Source: Burkholderiales bacterium Ga0077544 | GTDB lineage: Bacteria > Pseudomonadota > Gammaproteobacteria > Burkholderiales > Burkholderiaceae_D | Assembly: GCA_001464355.1 (NCBI GenBank) | Contig: LNEU01000022.1 | Span: 152,527 to 216,526, forward strand | Direction: 5' to 3' | DNA: 64,000 nt | Shown here: piece by piece, positions 30,187 to 40,158 of the stretch | Layout: each line of letters opens with the position of its first letter | Numbering within the stretch: position 1 is the stretch's first letter | Translations under genes and position numbers: made by a program | The notes under the pieces: model-generated | Seen by the model: only the letters and a program-made list of their open reading frames with translations | Database searches by the model: none | What the model was told of the DNA's origin: nothing

Positions 30187-30831
30187 CTATGCCAGATTAT
30201 CGCTTTCATCCAGTGCGGCATGCGAAAGATGGGCCACGTCGGCCCATTTCAGTATCTGGAATTTTGTACCGTCCCAAATCACGCGATTAATGCTGGCATT
30301 CAGCACATCAAAATCACGAGGATGTTCGTAACCCATATTGTTGGCACGACGATAGACGGAATCGAGTACGCCGCCATGCGTCACGACAGCCACTTTGCGA
30401 TAACCGCTGGCCAAGGCCGTAATCGCGGCAATCGCACGCGTTGAAAATTCACGCAAAGTTTCCGCATGGAACTCGCCTTGAGGATAGCGTGCATCTATAT
30501 CGCGTCTTTGCCAGGCGGCGTAATCTTCCGGGAAGCGAGCTTTGATGTCTGGATGAATCAAGCCTTCGAACGCACCGAAGCAGCGTTCGCGCAAACCCTT
30601 ATCCAACTGAATATGCATTCCACGCGGAATCGCAATGCCTTGCGCAGTACCGAATGCGCGTTTCAAGTCGCTGGAAAAAATCGCATCCAGAGGCTCGTTC
30701 AGCAAGGCACGTCCCAACGCGGCAACCTGGCGCACTCCTTCACGATTCAAATCGATGTCGGTATGCCCTTGCAAACGCTTCTCGACATTCCAATCGGTTT
30801 CGCCGTGGCGAATCAACAATATTTCAGTCAT
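30187..30831 (-). CDS. histidine phosphatase superfamily protein (GpmB/CobC-like)
   Basis: It has 214 residues with the catalytic LIRHGETDWN motif (His9) at the N-terminus, the acid residue in the LRERCFGAFEGL block and the second catalytic His in VVTHGGVLDSV. These features define the branch containing phosphoglycerate mutase-like and broad-specificity phosphatases. Close relatives act on varied phosphate esters, so no substrate is named. The PEBP gene lies 12 bp upstream, so the two are probably co-transcribed. Confidence 0.9.
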   Translation of the reverse strand: MTEILLIRHGETDWNVEKRLQGHTDIDLNREGVRQVAALGRALLNEPLDAIFSSDLKRAFGTAQGIAIPRGMHIQLDKGLRERCFGAFEGLIHPDIKARFPEDYAAWQRRDIDARYPQGEFHAETLREFSTRAIAAITALASGYRKVAVVTHGGVLDSVYRRANNMGYEHPRDFDVLNASINRVIWDGTKFQILKWADVAHLSHAALDESDNLA

Positions 30832-30843
30832 GTTCTCAGTGTA

Positions 30844-31500
30844 TTAAATCGACACGTCTGGATTCAATGCATACCATCCTGACAGGCTGGCTTGTTCTAA
30901 TACATGCCCGGCAATCGCTTCACGAACTTGCGCGCCGGTGAACTTGGTCTCGACCGGCACCTGAGCAATATCCAGCGCGTACAAGGTGAACACGTAGCGA
31001 TGAGCTATGGAATCGTTCCAGGGTGGACAAGGGCCGTCGTAACCGAAATAATCGCCTGCCATCTGCGCATCTTGCGCAAACCAGCCGGTGTAATCATTCA
31101 AGCCCTGCCGTGGATTAATCTGTGCACCGGCGATTGGCGAGTCGGCAATCGCCGGGCCGGATTTGCCGCGAGGCGTCACGCCCGAGCAAAACGAAGCAGC
31201 AGCTATCTGCGTTGTATTTGCAGGCAAATCAACTAATACCCAATGAAAGAAATCGACGCGCGGCAAATCGGCGGGCACAGTTTTACATTCTTGATTCACA
31301 TCATCGCCGCGCGACGGCACATCAGGATCGTGAACAATCAACGCCAATGCTTTGGTGCCGGCAGGTACGCCGCTCCACGCCAGATGCGGATTTTTATTGT
31401 TGGATAGTGCAACGTGTGTCGCCGGATCGATCACGCAAAATGCGTACTCGCCTGGAATGGCCGCGCCGTCTTTGAAAGAATCACTCCATAGCTTCATCAT
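30844..31500 (-). CDS. YbhB/YbcL-type phosphatidylethanolamine-binding protein
   Basis: It has 218 residues of the Raf-kinase-inhibitor-like (PEBP) family. Diagnostic blocks are PHLAWSGVPAGTKALALIVHDPDVPSRGDDVN and FHWVLVDLPA (each seen in part across residues 34-90), then YDGPCPPWNDSIAHRYVF. There is no signal peptide. It is longer than E. coli YbhB (158 residues) mainly through insertions in the middle. Bacterial members have no settled function. It lies 12 bp upstream of the histidine-phosphatase gene. Confidence 0.88.
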   Translation of the reverse strand: MMKLWSDSFKDGAAIPGEYAFCVIDPATHVALSNNKNPHLAWSGVPAGTKALALIVHDPDVPSRGDDVNQECKTVPADLPRVDFFHWVLVDLPANTTQIAAASFCSGVTPRGKSGPAIADSPIAGAQINPRQGLNDYTGWFAQDAQMAGDYFGYDGPCPPWNDSIAHRYVFTLYALDIAQVPVETKFTGAQVREAIAGHVLEQASLSGWYALNPDVSI

Positions 31501-31581
31501 GTACTCAACTCTCGGTTTGTGATTTATGTAGGATGACTGCCAAATACTTTTTCAATATTAATCGCGCACTACGACATCATT

Positions 31582-32031
31582 TTAAATCGACGGCTTGACC
31601 TGCAACCAAAACGTTACCGGCCCGTCGTTGGTTAGCGATACTTGCATGTCGGCGCCAAACTGACCTGTCGCCACGCGCGTATGCTTCTGTCCTGCTTGCA
31701 GAACAAAATAATCAAACAAGGCGCACGCCAATTCAGGTGCGGCAGCCGGCGTAAATGACGGGCGCGTTCCGGATTGCGTATTCGCCGCCAAAGTGAATTG
31801 CGGCACCAGCAACAAACCGCCGGCAACATCCATCACACTGCGATTCATCTTGCCCGCATCGTCGGAAAATACACGATACGACAACAGCTTGCTGAGCAAG
31901 GCATCCGCTTCTTTTTCAGAATCGCCACGCTCGGCGCACACTAACACCATCAAACCGGCATCAATTGCCCCAACCGTCACCCCGTCCACCACAACGCTGG
32001 CATGCATCACGCGCTGCAACAAGGCAATCAT
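31582..32031 (-). CDS. dtd: D-aminoacyl-tRNA deacylase
   Basis: Hydrolyses D-aminoacyl-tRNAs (and Gly-tRNA-Ala) as a translation quality check. It has 149 residues, normal. Family motifs [16 protein letters not shown] and the C-terminal GPVTFWLQV are present; these form the active site and the Gly-cisPro chirality filter. It is 40 bp downstream of tyrS, a sensible partner since TyrRS can charge D-Tyr. Confidence 0.94.
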   Translation of the reverse strand: MIALLQRVMHASVVVDGVTVGAIDAGLMVLVCAERGDSEKEADALLSKLLSYRVFSDDAGKMNRSVMDVAGGLLLVPQFTLAANTQSGTRPSFTPAAAPELACALFDYFVLQAGQKHTRVATGQFGADMQVSLTNDGPVTFWLQVKPSI

Positions 32032-32071
32032 GCGGCGACTTTATAAAGATTTATTGCGAATGACACTTTGA

Positions 32072-33313
32072 TCACGACAAAGTGACGCGCGCAAATTTAC
32101 GCTTACCAACTTGCACCACGACTGTCCCTGCATCAACTTTCAAACCCTTGTCGCTAACAACCGTACCATCGATACGCACACCACCCTGCTCCACCATGCG
32201 TAAAGCTTCCGACGTCGATGGGCACAGATTTGCCTGCTTCAACAATTGACCTATACCGAGCGGTGCGCCGCTCAAAGCGACCTCAGGAATCTCGTCCGGA
32301 ATACCGCCTTTGGAGCGATTGACGAAATCGGCTAGTGCGTCTTCTGCCGCTTGCACAGAATGAAAGCGCGCCACGATTTCCTGCGCGAGCAAGACTTTGA
32401 CATCGCGCGGATTGCGACCGCCTTCGATTTCCTTCTTGAACTGTGCAATCTCTGCCAAAGAACGGAACGACAGCAATTCGTAGTAACGCCACATCATCAC
32501 ATCGGAAATACTCATCAGCTTGGCAAACATCGTATTGCCCGGCTCGGTAATGCCGATGTAATTGCCTTTGGACTTGGACATCTTCTCGACGCCATCCAGG
32601 CCTTCCAGCAAAGGCATGGTCAAAATGCACTGCTGCTCCTGACCGTAACTTTTTTGCAATTCGCGCCCGACCAGCAAATTGAATTTTTGATCAGTACCGC
32701 CCAATTCGAGGTCAGATTTCAGTGCGACCGAATCGTAACCTTGCATCAATGGATACAAAAATTCATGCAGCGAAATTGGCGTATTCGAATGGAAACGTTT
32801 GGTGAAATCTTCACGCTCCAAAATGCGCGCCACCGTGTATTTGGCCGACAATTCGATCATCCCGCGTGCGCCCAGCGGATCACACCATTCGGAGTTGTAA
32901 CGAATCTCGGTGCGCGACGGATCCAGCACCAGGCTGGCTTGCGCGAAGTAAGTCTTCGCGTTTTCGTCGATTTGCTCTTTCGTCAGCGGCGGACGCGTAA
33001 TGTTACGACCGGATGGATCGCCGATCATGGACGTAAAGTCGCCGATCAAAAATATTACTTGATGGCCCAGATCTTGCAACTGACGCATCTTGTTTAATAC
33101 GACGGTATGGCCCAGGTGCAAATCCGGTGCAGTCGGGTCCAGACCGAGTTTGATGCGCAAGGGTTTGCCGCTTTGTTCGGAGCGCGCCAGTTTTTGGGCG
33201 AATTCGGATTCGATTAACAATTCTTCAACGCCGCGCTTGGCGACCGTCAAGGCCTCTTGTACCGAGTCGGAGAGAGGCAATTGCACCGGTTTGCTGCTAG
33301 AAGAAACATCCAT
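32072..33313 (-). CDS. tyrS: tyrosyl-tRNA synthetase
   Basis: Class I synthetase, 413 residues. The HIGH motif appears as [13 protein letters not shown] and the KMSKS motif as [13 protein letters not shown]. The C-terminal S4-like RNA-binding domain ([18 protein letters not shown]) is present. The HxGH-motif sequence and length suggest the TyrRS-1/TyrZ-type branch common in Betaproteobacteria. It is followed by dtd and divergent from an M23 peptidase gene, with 168 bp between. Confidence 0.96.
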   Translation of the reverse strand: MDVSSSSKPVQLPLSDSVQEALTVAKRGVEELLIESEFAQKLARSEQSGKPLRIKLGLDPTAPDLHLGHTVVLNKMRQLQDLGHQVIFLIGDFTSMIGDPSGRNITRPPLTKEQIDENAKTYFAQASLVLDPSRTEIRYNSEWCDPLGARGMIELSAKYTVARILEREDFTKRFHSNTPISLHEFLYPLMQGYDSVALKSDLELGGTDQKFNLLVGRELQKSYGQEQQCILTMPLLEGLDGVEKMSKSKGNYIGITEPGNTMFAKLMSISDVMMWRYYELLSFRSLAEIAQFKKEIEGGRNPRDVKVLLAQEIVARFHSVQAAEDALADFVNRSKGGIPDEIPEVALSGAPLGIGQLLKQANLCPSTSEALRMVEQGGVRIDGTVVSDKGLKVDAGTVVVQVGKRKFARVTLS

Positions 33314-33481
33314 ATCGCGAATTTTAATTTGTAAAGTTTGTAATAAACGGGAGTAACAAAAGCTGAAGTAGGTACAATGCTTTTTTTATTTTATTTTCAG
33401 AGACTTATTTCGTTGCCACGCATCAACAAATCACGGCATCGGAAAGAGAAACTGAACAAACGGCAGATTTTAACTTATTGC

Positions 33482-34852
33482 ATGTTCACATTAAATAAAT
33501 TACTGAGCGTTAGCTCCAGCAGCAAAAATCTCTTACTCGGCTCTTCTCGCAAAACACGCATTGTTTCTGGCTCCGCACTCTTGCTGGCCGTCTGTGCTTT
33601 CGGTGCGGTTGGCGTTGCGCCTATGGCACCCGATGCAGCCGACTTGCCAATCAAATCCATCACGCAGGAATTGACTCTGCCGGAACTGGCAGATCAAATT
33701 GCCGCGCTCGAAAGCAGTCGCCAAAACTATATCAGCGAAGAACGCGTGCGTTCCGGCGATACGCTTGCAACCTTGCTGGATCGTTTGGGCGTAGATGACA
33801 GCAATGCGGCGACTTTCATCAAGTCTGACCCGATTGCGCGCAGTGTGATGCAGTTAAAAGCGGGCAAGCGCGTACAGGCGCAAACTGATGAAGACGGTGA
33901 ATTGAATTGGCTGAGCAGCACGATTTCCAGCGGTCGCAATGAAGCCGTGCGCAATATCGTGATCACACGCGAAGGCAATCAGTTCAAGGCCGTGGAAACG
34001 CCGGTCGCCATGGAGCGGCGCGTCGAGATGCGTTCGGGCACGATCAAGTCGTCCTTGTTTGCCGCCACTGATGCAGCACAAATCCCTGACAACATCGCAT
34101 CGCAGATCGTCGACATGTTTTCTACCGACATCGATTTCGGCTCCGATCTGCGCCGCGGCGACCGCTTTAATGTCGTCTATGAAACCTTTTGGCAAAATGG
34201 TGAATACGTGCATGCAGGTCGTGTACTGGCGGGTGAATTCATGAATGGCCCGGCGACCTATCAGTCGGTATGGTTTGAAGATCCGGGCAGCGCACAAAGC
34301 GGCGGTTATTACGGCTTTGACGGAAAATCGTTAAAGAAGGCCTTCCTCAAATCACCGCTGGAATTTTCCCGCATTTCGTCCGGTTTCTCACTACGCAAGC
34401 ATCCGATTTCAGGCTTATGGAAAGCGCATAAGGGCGTGGACTTCGCGGCGGCAACCGGCACACCGATACGTGCGGCCGGCGATGGCACTATCGATTTCGC
34501 CGGCAAGCAAGGCGGCTACGGCAATGTGGTTGTCATCAAGCATTGGTCGAATTATTCGACCGCGTATGCGCACATGAGCCGCTTCGCTACCAATCTGCGC
34601 AAAGGTACAAAAGTCAGCCAAGGTCAGGTGATCGGCTATGTCGGCAGCACCGGCTGGTCGACCGGACCGCATTTGCATTACGAGTTCCGCGTCAATAATG
34701 AAGCGCGCAATCCGATGACGGTTGATATTCCGAATGCACAGCCTTTGGCAGCAGCACAAATGCAGCGCTTCCGCGCTGTTGCAGGTGAAATGTCGCATCG
34801 CTTTGCGCTGTTGACGCCAGAAAACAATAGTGTCCGTCTGGCGTCGAAATAA
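33482..34852 (+). CDS. M23-family peptidoglycan endopeptidase, membrane anchored
   Basis: Predicted zinc endopeptidase cutting peptide cross-links of murein, or an activator of amidases. Start at ATG 33482 gives 456 residues; an in-frame start at 33377 would add 35 residues without a better signal. A hydrophobic segment near residues 30-50 (VSGSALLLAVCAFGAVGVA) is a signal anchor. The middle carries an OapA/LysM-like region (RVRSGDTLATLLDRLGVD). The LytM domain has the zinc ligands in HKGVD and GPHLHYEF, both intact, so it should be catalytic. The next gene, anmK, recycles murein sugar, and a hairpin separates them. Confidence 0.92.
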   Translation: MFTLNKLLSVSSSSKNLLLGSSRKTRIVSGSALLLAVCAFGAVGVAPMAPDAADLPIKSITQELTLPELADQIAALESSRQNYISEERVRSGDTLATLLDRLGVDDSNAATFIKSDPIARSVMQLKAGKRVQAQTDEDGELNWLSSTISSGRNEAVRNIVITREGNQFKAVETPVAMERRVEMRSGTIKSSLFAATDAAQIPDNIASQIVDMFSTDIDFGSDLRRGDRFNVVYETFWQNGEYVHAGRVLAGEFMNGPATYQSVWFEDPGSAQSGGYYGFDGKSLKKAFLKSPLEFSRISSGFSLRKHPISGLWKAHKGVDFAAATGTPIRAAGDGTIDFAGKQGGYGNVVVIKHWSNYSTAYAHMSRFATNLRKGTKVSQGQVIGYVGSTGWSTGPHLHYEFRVNNEARNPMTVDIPNAQPLAAAQMQRFRAVAGEMSHRFALLTPENNSVRLASK

Positions 34853-34898
34853 GCGAATCGAATTTAACTGCACATATTCAATTCAAGCTGCTCGCAGT

Positions 34899-34960
34899 AA
34901 AAACCGTTGGTTAAGGGCGTAGTGACTTAAAATCACTTAACTCTGACCAACGGTTTTTTT
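34899..34960 (+). terminator. terminator-like hairpin abutting the anmK start codon
   Basis: AAAAACCGTTGG (34899-34910) pairs with CCAACGGTTTTT (34947-34958) and the T-run TTTTTTT ends at 34960, directly before the ATG of anmK. A smaller nested repeat AGTGA/TCACT (about 34921-34937) lies in the loop. It follows the M23 peptidase gene and leaves no room for a normal ribosome-binding site before anmK. Confidence 0.75.
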
Positions 34961-36094
34961 ATGTCGACTCCTCCTGTTTCCCTTTTCATCGGCTTGATGT
35001 CCGGCACCAGCCTCGACGGCGTCGATGGCATCCTGACCGCCTTTTCCAGCGATGGCACGCCGCAACAAACATTGGGGGCGGCCTACGTTGAATTCCCGGA
35101 TGCCTTGCGCGCTGACTTGATGGCATTGCAAACTGCCGGCCAGGATGAAATCCATCGTGAAGCGCTCGTCGCGCAGCAGCTCGCTGAATACTATGCGGAA
35201 TGCGTAGGGACTTTGCTGCGGGAAGCCAAGGTCGCTACCGGTGATGTGCTGGCAATCGGGGTGCATGGGCAAACCATACGCCACCGCCCCGAAGCCGGTT
35301 ATACACGGCAAACAAATAATCCAGCCTTGCTGGCTGAATGGACAGGTATAGACGTCGTCGCAGATTTTCGCAGTCGCGATATTGCCGCAGGCGGACAAGG
35401 TGCACCCTTGGTCCCGGCATTTCATCGCGCTCTGTTTAGCAGCGGCACTGAAAATCGTGTCGTCGTGAACATAGGCGGGATCAGCAATATCAGCATCCTG
35501 CCACTTCAGGCCGATGCGTCCGTAATCGGTTTTGATACCGGCCCTGGCAATGTCTTGATGGACGCATGGATTACGCAACACAATGGCCTGCCCTATGACG
35601 CCAATGGCGACTGGGCAAAAACCGGCAAGGTGCATCCTGAATTACTGAAAGCCATGCGCGACGAGGCATTCTTCAACGCACCACCGCCCAAGAGTACAGG
35701 CCGTGATTTATTTCATCCGGCATGGTTGGCACAAAAGCTGGCAAATCTCCCCGGCATTCCGAGTGCTGATGTACAAGCGACGCTGACCGTATTTACCGCA
35801 ACTACATTGAGCGATGCCATCAGACTGCATGCGCCGCAAACTGACACTGTTTATGTGTGCGGTGGCGGTGCCTACAATAGTTATTTGATGACGCTCATAC
35901 ACTTTGCTCTGAAGCTGCATAATCCGGCGATCAGGGTGGAGACGACAGACACACTGGGCGTCGCGCCCAATCAAGTGGAAGCACTGGCTTTCGCATGGCT
36001 GGCGCAGCGCTTCTATATGCGTGAACCGGCCAATCTTCCTTCAGTGACCGGCGCACGCGGCTTGAGAATTTTGGGTGCCTTGTATCCAGCCTGA
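34961..36094 (+). CDS. anmK: anhydro-N-acetylmuramic acid kinase
   Basis: Phosphorylates 1,6-anhydroMurNAc to MurNAc-6-phosphate in peptidoglycan recycling. It has 377 residues. The N-terminal phosphate loop GLMSGTSLDGVDG is diagnostic, with GVHGQTIRHRP and VVNIGGISNIS further in, then FDTGPGN and the C-terminal VCGGGAYNSYL. The start at ATG 34961 fits the family N-terminus, and no later ATG/GTG/TTG keeps the MSGT loop intact. The start is preceded directly by the T-run of a hairpin and has no visible Shine-Dalgarno. No MurQ etherase gene is adjacent. Confidence 0.95.
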   Translation: MSTPPVSLFIGLMSGTSLDGVDGILTAFSSDGTPQQTLGAAYVEFPDALRADLMALQTAGQDEIHREALVAQQLAEYYAECVGTLLREAKVATGDVLAIGVHGQTIRHRPEAGYTRQTNNPALLAEWTGIDVVADFRSRDIAAGGQGAPLVPAFHRALFSSGTENRVVVNIGGISNISILPLQADASVIGFDTGPGNVLMDAWITQHNGLPYDANGDWAKTGKVHPELLKAMRDEAFFNAPPPKSTGRDLFHPAWLAQKLANLPGIPSADVQATLTVFTATTLSDAIRLHAPQTDTVYVCGGGAYNSYLMTLIHFALKLHNPAIRVETTDTLGVAPNQVEALAFAWLAQRFYMREPANLPSVTGARGLRILGALYPA

Positions 36095-36166
36095 AATCGG
36101 CTGGAATCTACGCTCAGGCTCCTGAACCCATAAGTACACAAGGACCTTGCCATTCGCTTCAGGCAT

Positions 36167-36198
36167 AAAAAAAGCGCAGATAAATCTGCGCTTTTTTA
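36167..36198. terminator. bidirectional terminator between anmK and erpA
   Basis: AAAAAAGCGCAGAT pairs with ATCTGCGCTTTTTT around a very short loop. Both sides carry runs, so it serves both converging transcripts. Confidence 0.88.
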
Positions 36199-36217
36199 TA
36201 GAAACGGTTTGCCTGGA

Positions 36218-36568
36218 TTATGCGGAGAAAGATGAACCGCAGCCGCAAGTCGTCGTAGCATTCGGATTCTTGATCACGAATTGCGCACCTTCAAGATCGT
36301 CTTTGTAATCGATTTCTGCGCCAACCAGATACTGGTAACTCATTGAGTCGATCAATAATTGCACGCCGTTCTTGGTCATCGTCGTGTCGTCTTCGTTGAC
36401 GATTTCATCGAAGGTAAAACCATATTGGAAGCCTGAGCAGCCGCCGCCTTGCACAAATACGCGCAGTTTCAGATCCGGATTACCTTCATCTTCGATCAGT
36501 TCGGCAACCTTGGCTGCAGCACTGTCGCTGAAGAGGATGGGGGATGGCATTTCGGCAATTGCATTCAT
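36218..36568 (-). CDS. erpA: iron-sulfur cluster insertion protein ErpA
   Basis: A-type carrier that delivers Fe-S clusters to apo-proteins, including IspG/IspH of the isoprenoid pathway. It has 116 residues. The three cluster cysteines are Cys44 ([11 protein letters not shown]), Cys108 and Cys110 (TTCGCGSSF). It is the last gene of the argC-DUF6776-bactofilin-erpA run, 52 bp after the bactofilin gene. Confidence 0.95.
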   Translation of the reverse strand: MNAIAEMPSPILFSDSAAAKVAELIEDEGNPDLKLRVFVQGGGCSGFQYGFTFDEIVNEDDTTMTKNGVQLLIDSMSYQYLVGAEIDYKDDLEGAQFVIKNPNATTTCGCGSSFSA

Positions 36569-36620
36569 TTCAGACTCCTGCTGGAAAACGGTACTTCACA
36601 TTATAGACCTGTGCCGGACT

Positions 36621-37025
36621 TTACGTATTATTGGCAGCAAGTATAGGAACAGCGAGTTTCAAAAGGGGCGTATCCATGGTGTCGTGCGTCAATTTTCCTG
36701 ATACCACAGCACCGCCGTGCATTTCCAACGCCTTGTAATGCACATCACCAGTTATGCGGGCTTTAGGCTGCAATTCAAGCAGTTCCGATGAAAATACCGG
36801 TCCGATGATTTCACCATTGACCAGCAAATGTGCAACGCGTACTTGACCCTCAACTCTGGCGTGCTCGGAAATGACCAGCATGCTGGTTTCATCCTCATCG
36901 GCAATCACATCGCCCTTTACACGCCCGTCTATGCGCAATCCGCCCTTGAAGTGCACATTTCCTGCGATATTTGTCGCAGCGCCTATCAGGCTATCAATCG
37001 TACTTTTGGTTTTACGGCCAAACAT
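36621..37025 (-). CDS. bactofilin (polymer-forming cytoskeletal protein)
   Basis: It has 134 residues. The central beta-helix of bactofilins is clear: IAGNVHFKGGLRIDGRVKGD, then VEGQVRVAHLLVNGEI and ARITGDVHYKALEMHGG repeats. Short disordered tails flank it, as usual. Bactofilins form filaments that place cell-wall enzymes. It lies 12 bp after the DUF6776 gene and 52 bp before erpA. Confidence 0.93.
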   Translation of the reverse strand: MFGRKTKSTIDSLIGAATNIAGNVHFKGGLRIDGRVKGDVIADEDETSMLVISEHARVEGQVRVAHLLVNGEIIGPVFSSELLELQPKARITGDVHYKALEMHGGAVVSGKLTHDTMDTPLLKLAVPILAANNT

Positions 37026-37037
37026 GATGACGCTCCT

Positions 37038-37796
37038 TTACAAATTTGCAGATTGTTGCGCACGCATCGCGCCTCTTTCAAGAACCTTGATCTGGACTGA
37101 TTTCACGGTCGCGCCTTCCGGCAAGGCAAGCACACCTTCGACACGTTGATAATGCTTGAACGACAGCTTGAATTTATCGGTGGCATCCGATTTTGGGAAG
37201 GTCATCATAGCACTTTTACCCTCCTGCACCAGCGTCACAACAAGCTGATAATTCCCCGTAAAATCAGAAACGAGTTTGCCGCCTTGCATCAATAACAACC
37301 TATAGCGCAACTGTGCCGGCTCAGCCATTTCCACCTTGAAGCGACGGATAGAGATGCCCTCTGCCCCTGTATTTGTCGGCAACAGGCTCTCGAAGAACGA
37401 CAAATCATCCTTGAGTTTGACGTTTTCCGACTCCAGCGTCTTGATCTGGCGGTTCAATTGCGCCTGCAAGGAGCGCTCGATATTCAACTGGCTTTCTGCC
37501 GCGTTGACCGTCGTTTGAAAACGATCGCGCTCCTCACTCACTTCCGTCACTTGCGCTTGCAAAGCAAGTACCTGCTCCGCAGTTGCAGCAGGTTTGAAAC
37601 CGGTAAAACTGCGGCCCAGATCGTAAGTCCACATCGCGATGGCAGCACTCAAACCCAGCACAACAGCAATCACCAATACGCGCAAAGGCCACGGCAGATG
37701 ATTCTTGATCGTCATGCGCGCAGGCGAAATTGACCAACGCCGCCACCAGAGTTTGCGCTGCAGGGATTTAAAAACCGGTTTTGGCTTGGTGGCCAT
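37038..37796 (-). CDS. DUF6776-type single-pass membrane protein with coiled coil
   Basis: It has 252 residues. A basic N-terminus (KSLQRKLWWRRWS) is followed by one transmembrane helix at about 38-58 (WPLRVLVIAVVLGLSAAIA), then a periplasmic coiled coil at about 75-130 (ALQAQVTEVSEERDRF, LQAQLNRQIKTLESEN), and a C-terminal beta-rich domain. This plan matches a family that sits between argC and a bactofilin gene in related genomes. A role with the bactofilin in envelope shape is a guess from context only. It lies 18 bp after argC. Confidence 0.75.
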   Translation of the reverse strand: MATKPKPVFKSLQRKLWWRRWSISPARMTIKNHLPWPLRVLVIAVVLGLSAAIAMWTYDLGRSFTGFKPAATAEQVLALQAQVTEVSEERDRFQTTVNAAESQLNIERSLQAQLNRQIKTLESENVKLKDDLSFFESLLPTNTGAEGISIRRFKVEMAEPAQLRYRLLLMQGGKLVSDFTGNYQLVVTLVQEGKSAMMTFPKSDATDKFKLSFKHYQRVEGVLALPEGATVKSVQIKVLERGAMRAQQSANL

Positions 37797-37814
37797 GACG
37801 TCAGTAACGCGTCA

Positions 37815-38852
37815 TCACGGCAAGATAGGCACGTGCATCAAGCCGGTCTTTTCATCGAGGCCGAACATCAGATTCATGCATTGAACCGCCTGGCCCGACG
37901 CCCCTTTGACCAGATTATCCTGCACCACCAGTACAACGACGGTGTCACCGTCATTAGGTCTATGTAATGCGATGCGCAACATATTCGATGCGCGCGTAGA
38001 GCGCGTTTCCGGATGCGAACCAAACGGCATCACATCGACGAAGGGCTCATCCTTGTAGGTATTTTCAAACAAAGCCTGCAGCGCCGCGTTATCAATGTCT
38101 TTGGTCAAGCGCGCATAAATCGTTGAATGCATGCCACGTATCATCGGCACCAGATGCGGCGTAAAAATCAAACCAACTTTATCCTTGGTCAGCTTGCTCA
38201 AACGCTCTAGTGTTTCCGGCGAATGACGATGACCAGACACGCCATAAGCTTTGAAGTTATCGCCCGCCTCGGAAAACAAGGTTGCCACTTCGGCCTTGCG
38301 CCCCGCGCCCGACACGCCCGATTTGCAATCAGCGATCAAATGCGACGCATCGATGGCGCCAGCTTTCAGCAAAGGGGCCAAACCAAGTTGCATGGTGGTT
38401 GGATAGCAGCCAGGGTTGCCGACGATGCGCGCTTTACGGATTGCATCACGGTTCAATTCAACCAAACCATATGCCGCCTCTTTCAACAAATCGGGGCAAC
38501 TGTGCGGCATCTTGTACCATTTCTCAAACGCGGCGGTATCCTGCAAGCGGAAATCGGCAGCCAGATCAATGACCTTGACGCCAGCGGCCAGCAACTCAGG
38601 TGCCTGCGCCATCGCGACGCCGTGCGGCGTGGCAAAAAAGACGACATCGCACTCGGTCAGTTTGGCTTTATCCGGCGATGAGAATGCCAGATCCACATGA
38701 CCGCGCAACGAAGGGAACATGTCTGCAACTGGCAAACCATCTTCCTTACGCGAGGTAATCGCAGTCAATTTGACTTCAGGGTGTGTCGCCAAAATACGCA
38801 GCAACTCAACACCTGTATAACCCGTACCACCGACGATACCAACCTTGATCAT
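37815..38852 (-). CDS. argC: N-acetyl-gamma-glutamyl-phosphate reductase
   Basis: Third step of arginine synthesis: NADPH-dependent reduction of N-acetylglutamyl phosphate. ATG 38852 (SD AGGAAG, spacing about 6) gives 345 residues beginning [18 protein letters not shown], the NADP fold. The catalytic Cys149 lies in GNPGCYPT. The frame extends upstream to 38903 but that adds an untypical tail. It is the first gene of the argC-DUF6776-bactofilin-erpA unit. Confidence 0.96.
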   Translation of the reverse strand: MIKVGIVGGTGYTGVELLRILATHPEVKLTAITSRKEDGLPVADMFPSLRGHVDLAFSSPDKAKLTECDVVFFATPHGVAMAQAPELLAAGVKVIDLAADFRLQDTAAFEKWYKMPHSCPDLLKEAAYGLVELNRDAIRKARIVGNPGCYPTTMQLGLAPLLKAGAIDASHLIADCKSGVSGAGRKAEVATLFSEAGDNFKAYGVSGHRHSPETLERLSKLTKDKVGLIFTPHLVPMIRGMHSTIYARLTKDIDNAALQALFENTYKDEPFVDVMPFGSHPETRSTRASNMLRIALHRPNDGDTVVVLVVQDNLVKGASGQAVQCMNLMFGLDEKTGLMHVPILP

Positions 38853-38976
38853 ATTTCTTCCTGGCAAAAAATTACTTCGTTTTATTTTAACAGGCGATGC
38901 CACATCCTTGCTTCAGCCGCACGGCGAAAAGATGTAACACCTCAGCTAATGCAGCTTTACGAACCGAGCGCGGATG

Positions 38977-39010
38977 AAAAAAGCCGCCAAGCGTAAACCG
39001 GGCGGCTTTT
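38977..39010 (-). terminator. intrinsic terminator after rpsI
   Basis: On the minus strand AAAAGCCGCC pairs with GGCGGCTTTT and is followed by TT; it lies about 35 nt after the rpsI stop and before argC. Confidence 0.85.
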
Positions 39011-39042
39011 CTGGCACGCAAACAACGCGCGCAGGATGCTGA

Positions 39043-39435
39043 TTAACGCTTCGAGAATTGTTTTGCGCGACGAGCTTTGCGCAGACCAACTTTTTTACGT
39101 TCAACTTCACGTGCATCACGAGTCACAAAACCGGCTTTCGACAGTTCTGGTTTCAATGTTGCATCGTAGTCGATCAAAGCACGGGTGATACCGTGACGCA
39201 CAGCGCCCGCTTGACCGGATTCGCCACCGCCGTTGACGTTGACCATGATGTCGAAAGTTTCAACATTGTTGGTCAATTCTAAAGGTTGACGAATCACCAT
39301 CAGGCCGGTTTCACGCGAAAAATATTCATTCGCTGGTTTGCCGTTGACGACGATTTGGCCGGAGCCAGTTTTGATGAAAACGCGAGCCACTGCACTTTTG
39401 CGACGGCCGGTTCCGTAGTTGTAGTTACCGATCAT
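39043..39435 (-). CDS. rpsI: 30S ribosomal protein S9
   Basis: It has 130 residues. The N-terminal [15 protein letters not shown] and the C-terminal [13 protein letters not shown] (the basic tail that reaches the P-site tRNA) are diagnostic. rplM ends 9 bp upstream; the pair forms the usual rplM-rpsI operon with one terminator after rpsI. Confidence 0.98.
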   Translation of the reverse strand: MIGNYNYGTGRRKSAVARVFIKTGSGQIVVNGKPANEYFSRETGLMVIRQPLELTNNVETFDIMVNVNGGGESGQAGAVRHGITRALIDYDATLKPELSKAGFVTRDAREVERKKVGLRKARRAKQFSKR

Positions 39436-39444
39436 GTCCGTTCC

Positions 39445-39873
39445 TTACAGTTCAAGTGCTTTTGGTTGCTGCGCGGCGTGCGGATGAGTTTCCTCAGCGT
39501 ACACTTTGAGCTTCTTGATCATCGCGTAGCCGAGTGGGCCTTTAGGCAACATGCCCTTGACCGCTTTCTCGAGCGCACGACCTGGAAAACGCTCTTGCAT
39601 TTTCTTGAAGTTGGTTTCATAGATACCGCCTGGGTAACCCGAGTGGCGATAGTATGTTTTTTCTGTTGCTTTGGTACCGGTCACGCGCAGTTTGCCTGCG
39701 TTGACGACGACAATGAAGTCGCCTGTATCGACGTGAGGGGTAAATTCCGGTTTGTGTTTGCCGCGCAGTCGGAGTGCCACTTCGCTGGCAACACGTCCGA
39801 GGACTTTGTCCGTCGCGTCAATCACGAACCAATCGCGCTGGACTTCGTGTCCTTTAGCGGAGAAGGTTTTCAT
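39445..39873 (-). CDS. rplM: 50S ribosomal protein L13
   Basis: It has 142 residues, beginning [20 protein letters not shown], with [20 protein letters not shown] and the [19 protein letters not shown] block of L13. It is first in rplM-rpsI, with a strong promoter at 39975-40004 and a leader of about 95 nt that contains a small hairpin (39912-39932), a place where L13 autoregulation could act. Confidence 0.98.
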   Translation of the reverse strand: MKTFSAKGHEVQRDWFVIDATDKVLGRVASEVALRLRGKHKPEFTPHVDTGDFIVVVNAGKLRVTGTKATEKTYYRHSGYPGGIYETNFKKMQERFPGRALEKAVKGMLPKGPLGYAMIKKLKVYAEETHPHAAQQPKALEL

Positions 39874-39911
39874 GATGACTTCCTAAATAATTAAATCGCT
39901 CAAATGGTGGT

Positions 39912-39932
39912 TACGTGCAGTAGTGCCACGTA
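39912..39932 (-). promoter_or_regulatory. hairpin in the rplM leader
   Basis: TACGTG and CACGTA pair perfectly around a 9-nt loop within the predicted 5' leader, about 40 nt before the ATG. L13 leader control is known in other bacteria; whether this hairpin is a binding site is inference. Confidence 0.4.
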
Positions 39933-39974
39933 CTCGGCCTTGTATCTCTTCCTGAGCAAACGAAAGAACCGCAG

Positions 39975-40004
39975 ATTATAGTCTTTTCAAGGACTTAGCG
40001 TCAA
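39975..40004 (-). promoter_or_regulatory. sigma-70 promoter for rplM-rpsI
   Basis: On the minus strand TTGACG, 18 bp spacer, TATAAT. The predicted start lies about 95 nt ahead of rplM. Strong match, as expected for ribosomal genes. Confidence 0.8.
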
Positions 40005-40158
40005 ACTTAATCACAAAAGCCGACCTATTCGATTAACTGTTCGAGGCAATTTTGCCACTTTCCGTGGCAAATCAGTCTTTAGCCTCCATTTCGGACGCTT
40101 ATCCCATCTGCGCCAAACAGTTACAATGTCACAACTAATCGCAAATGAAGAGAAAACC

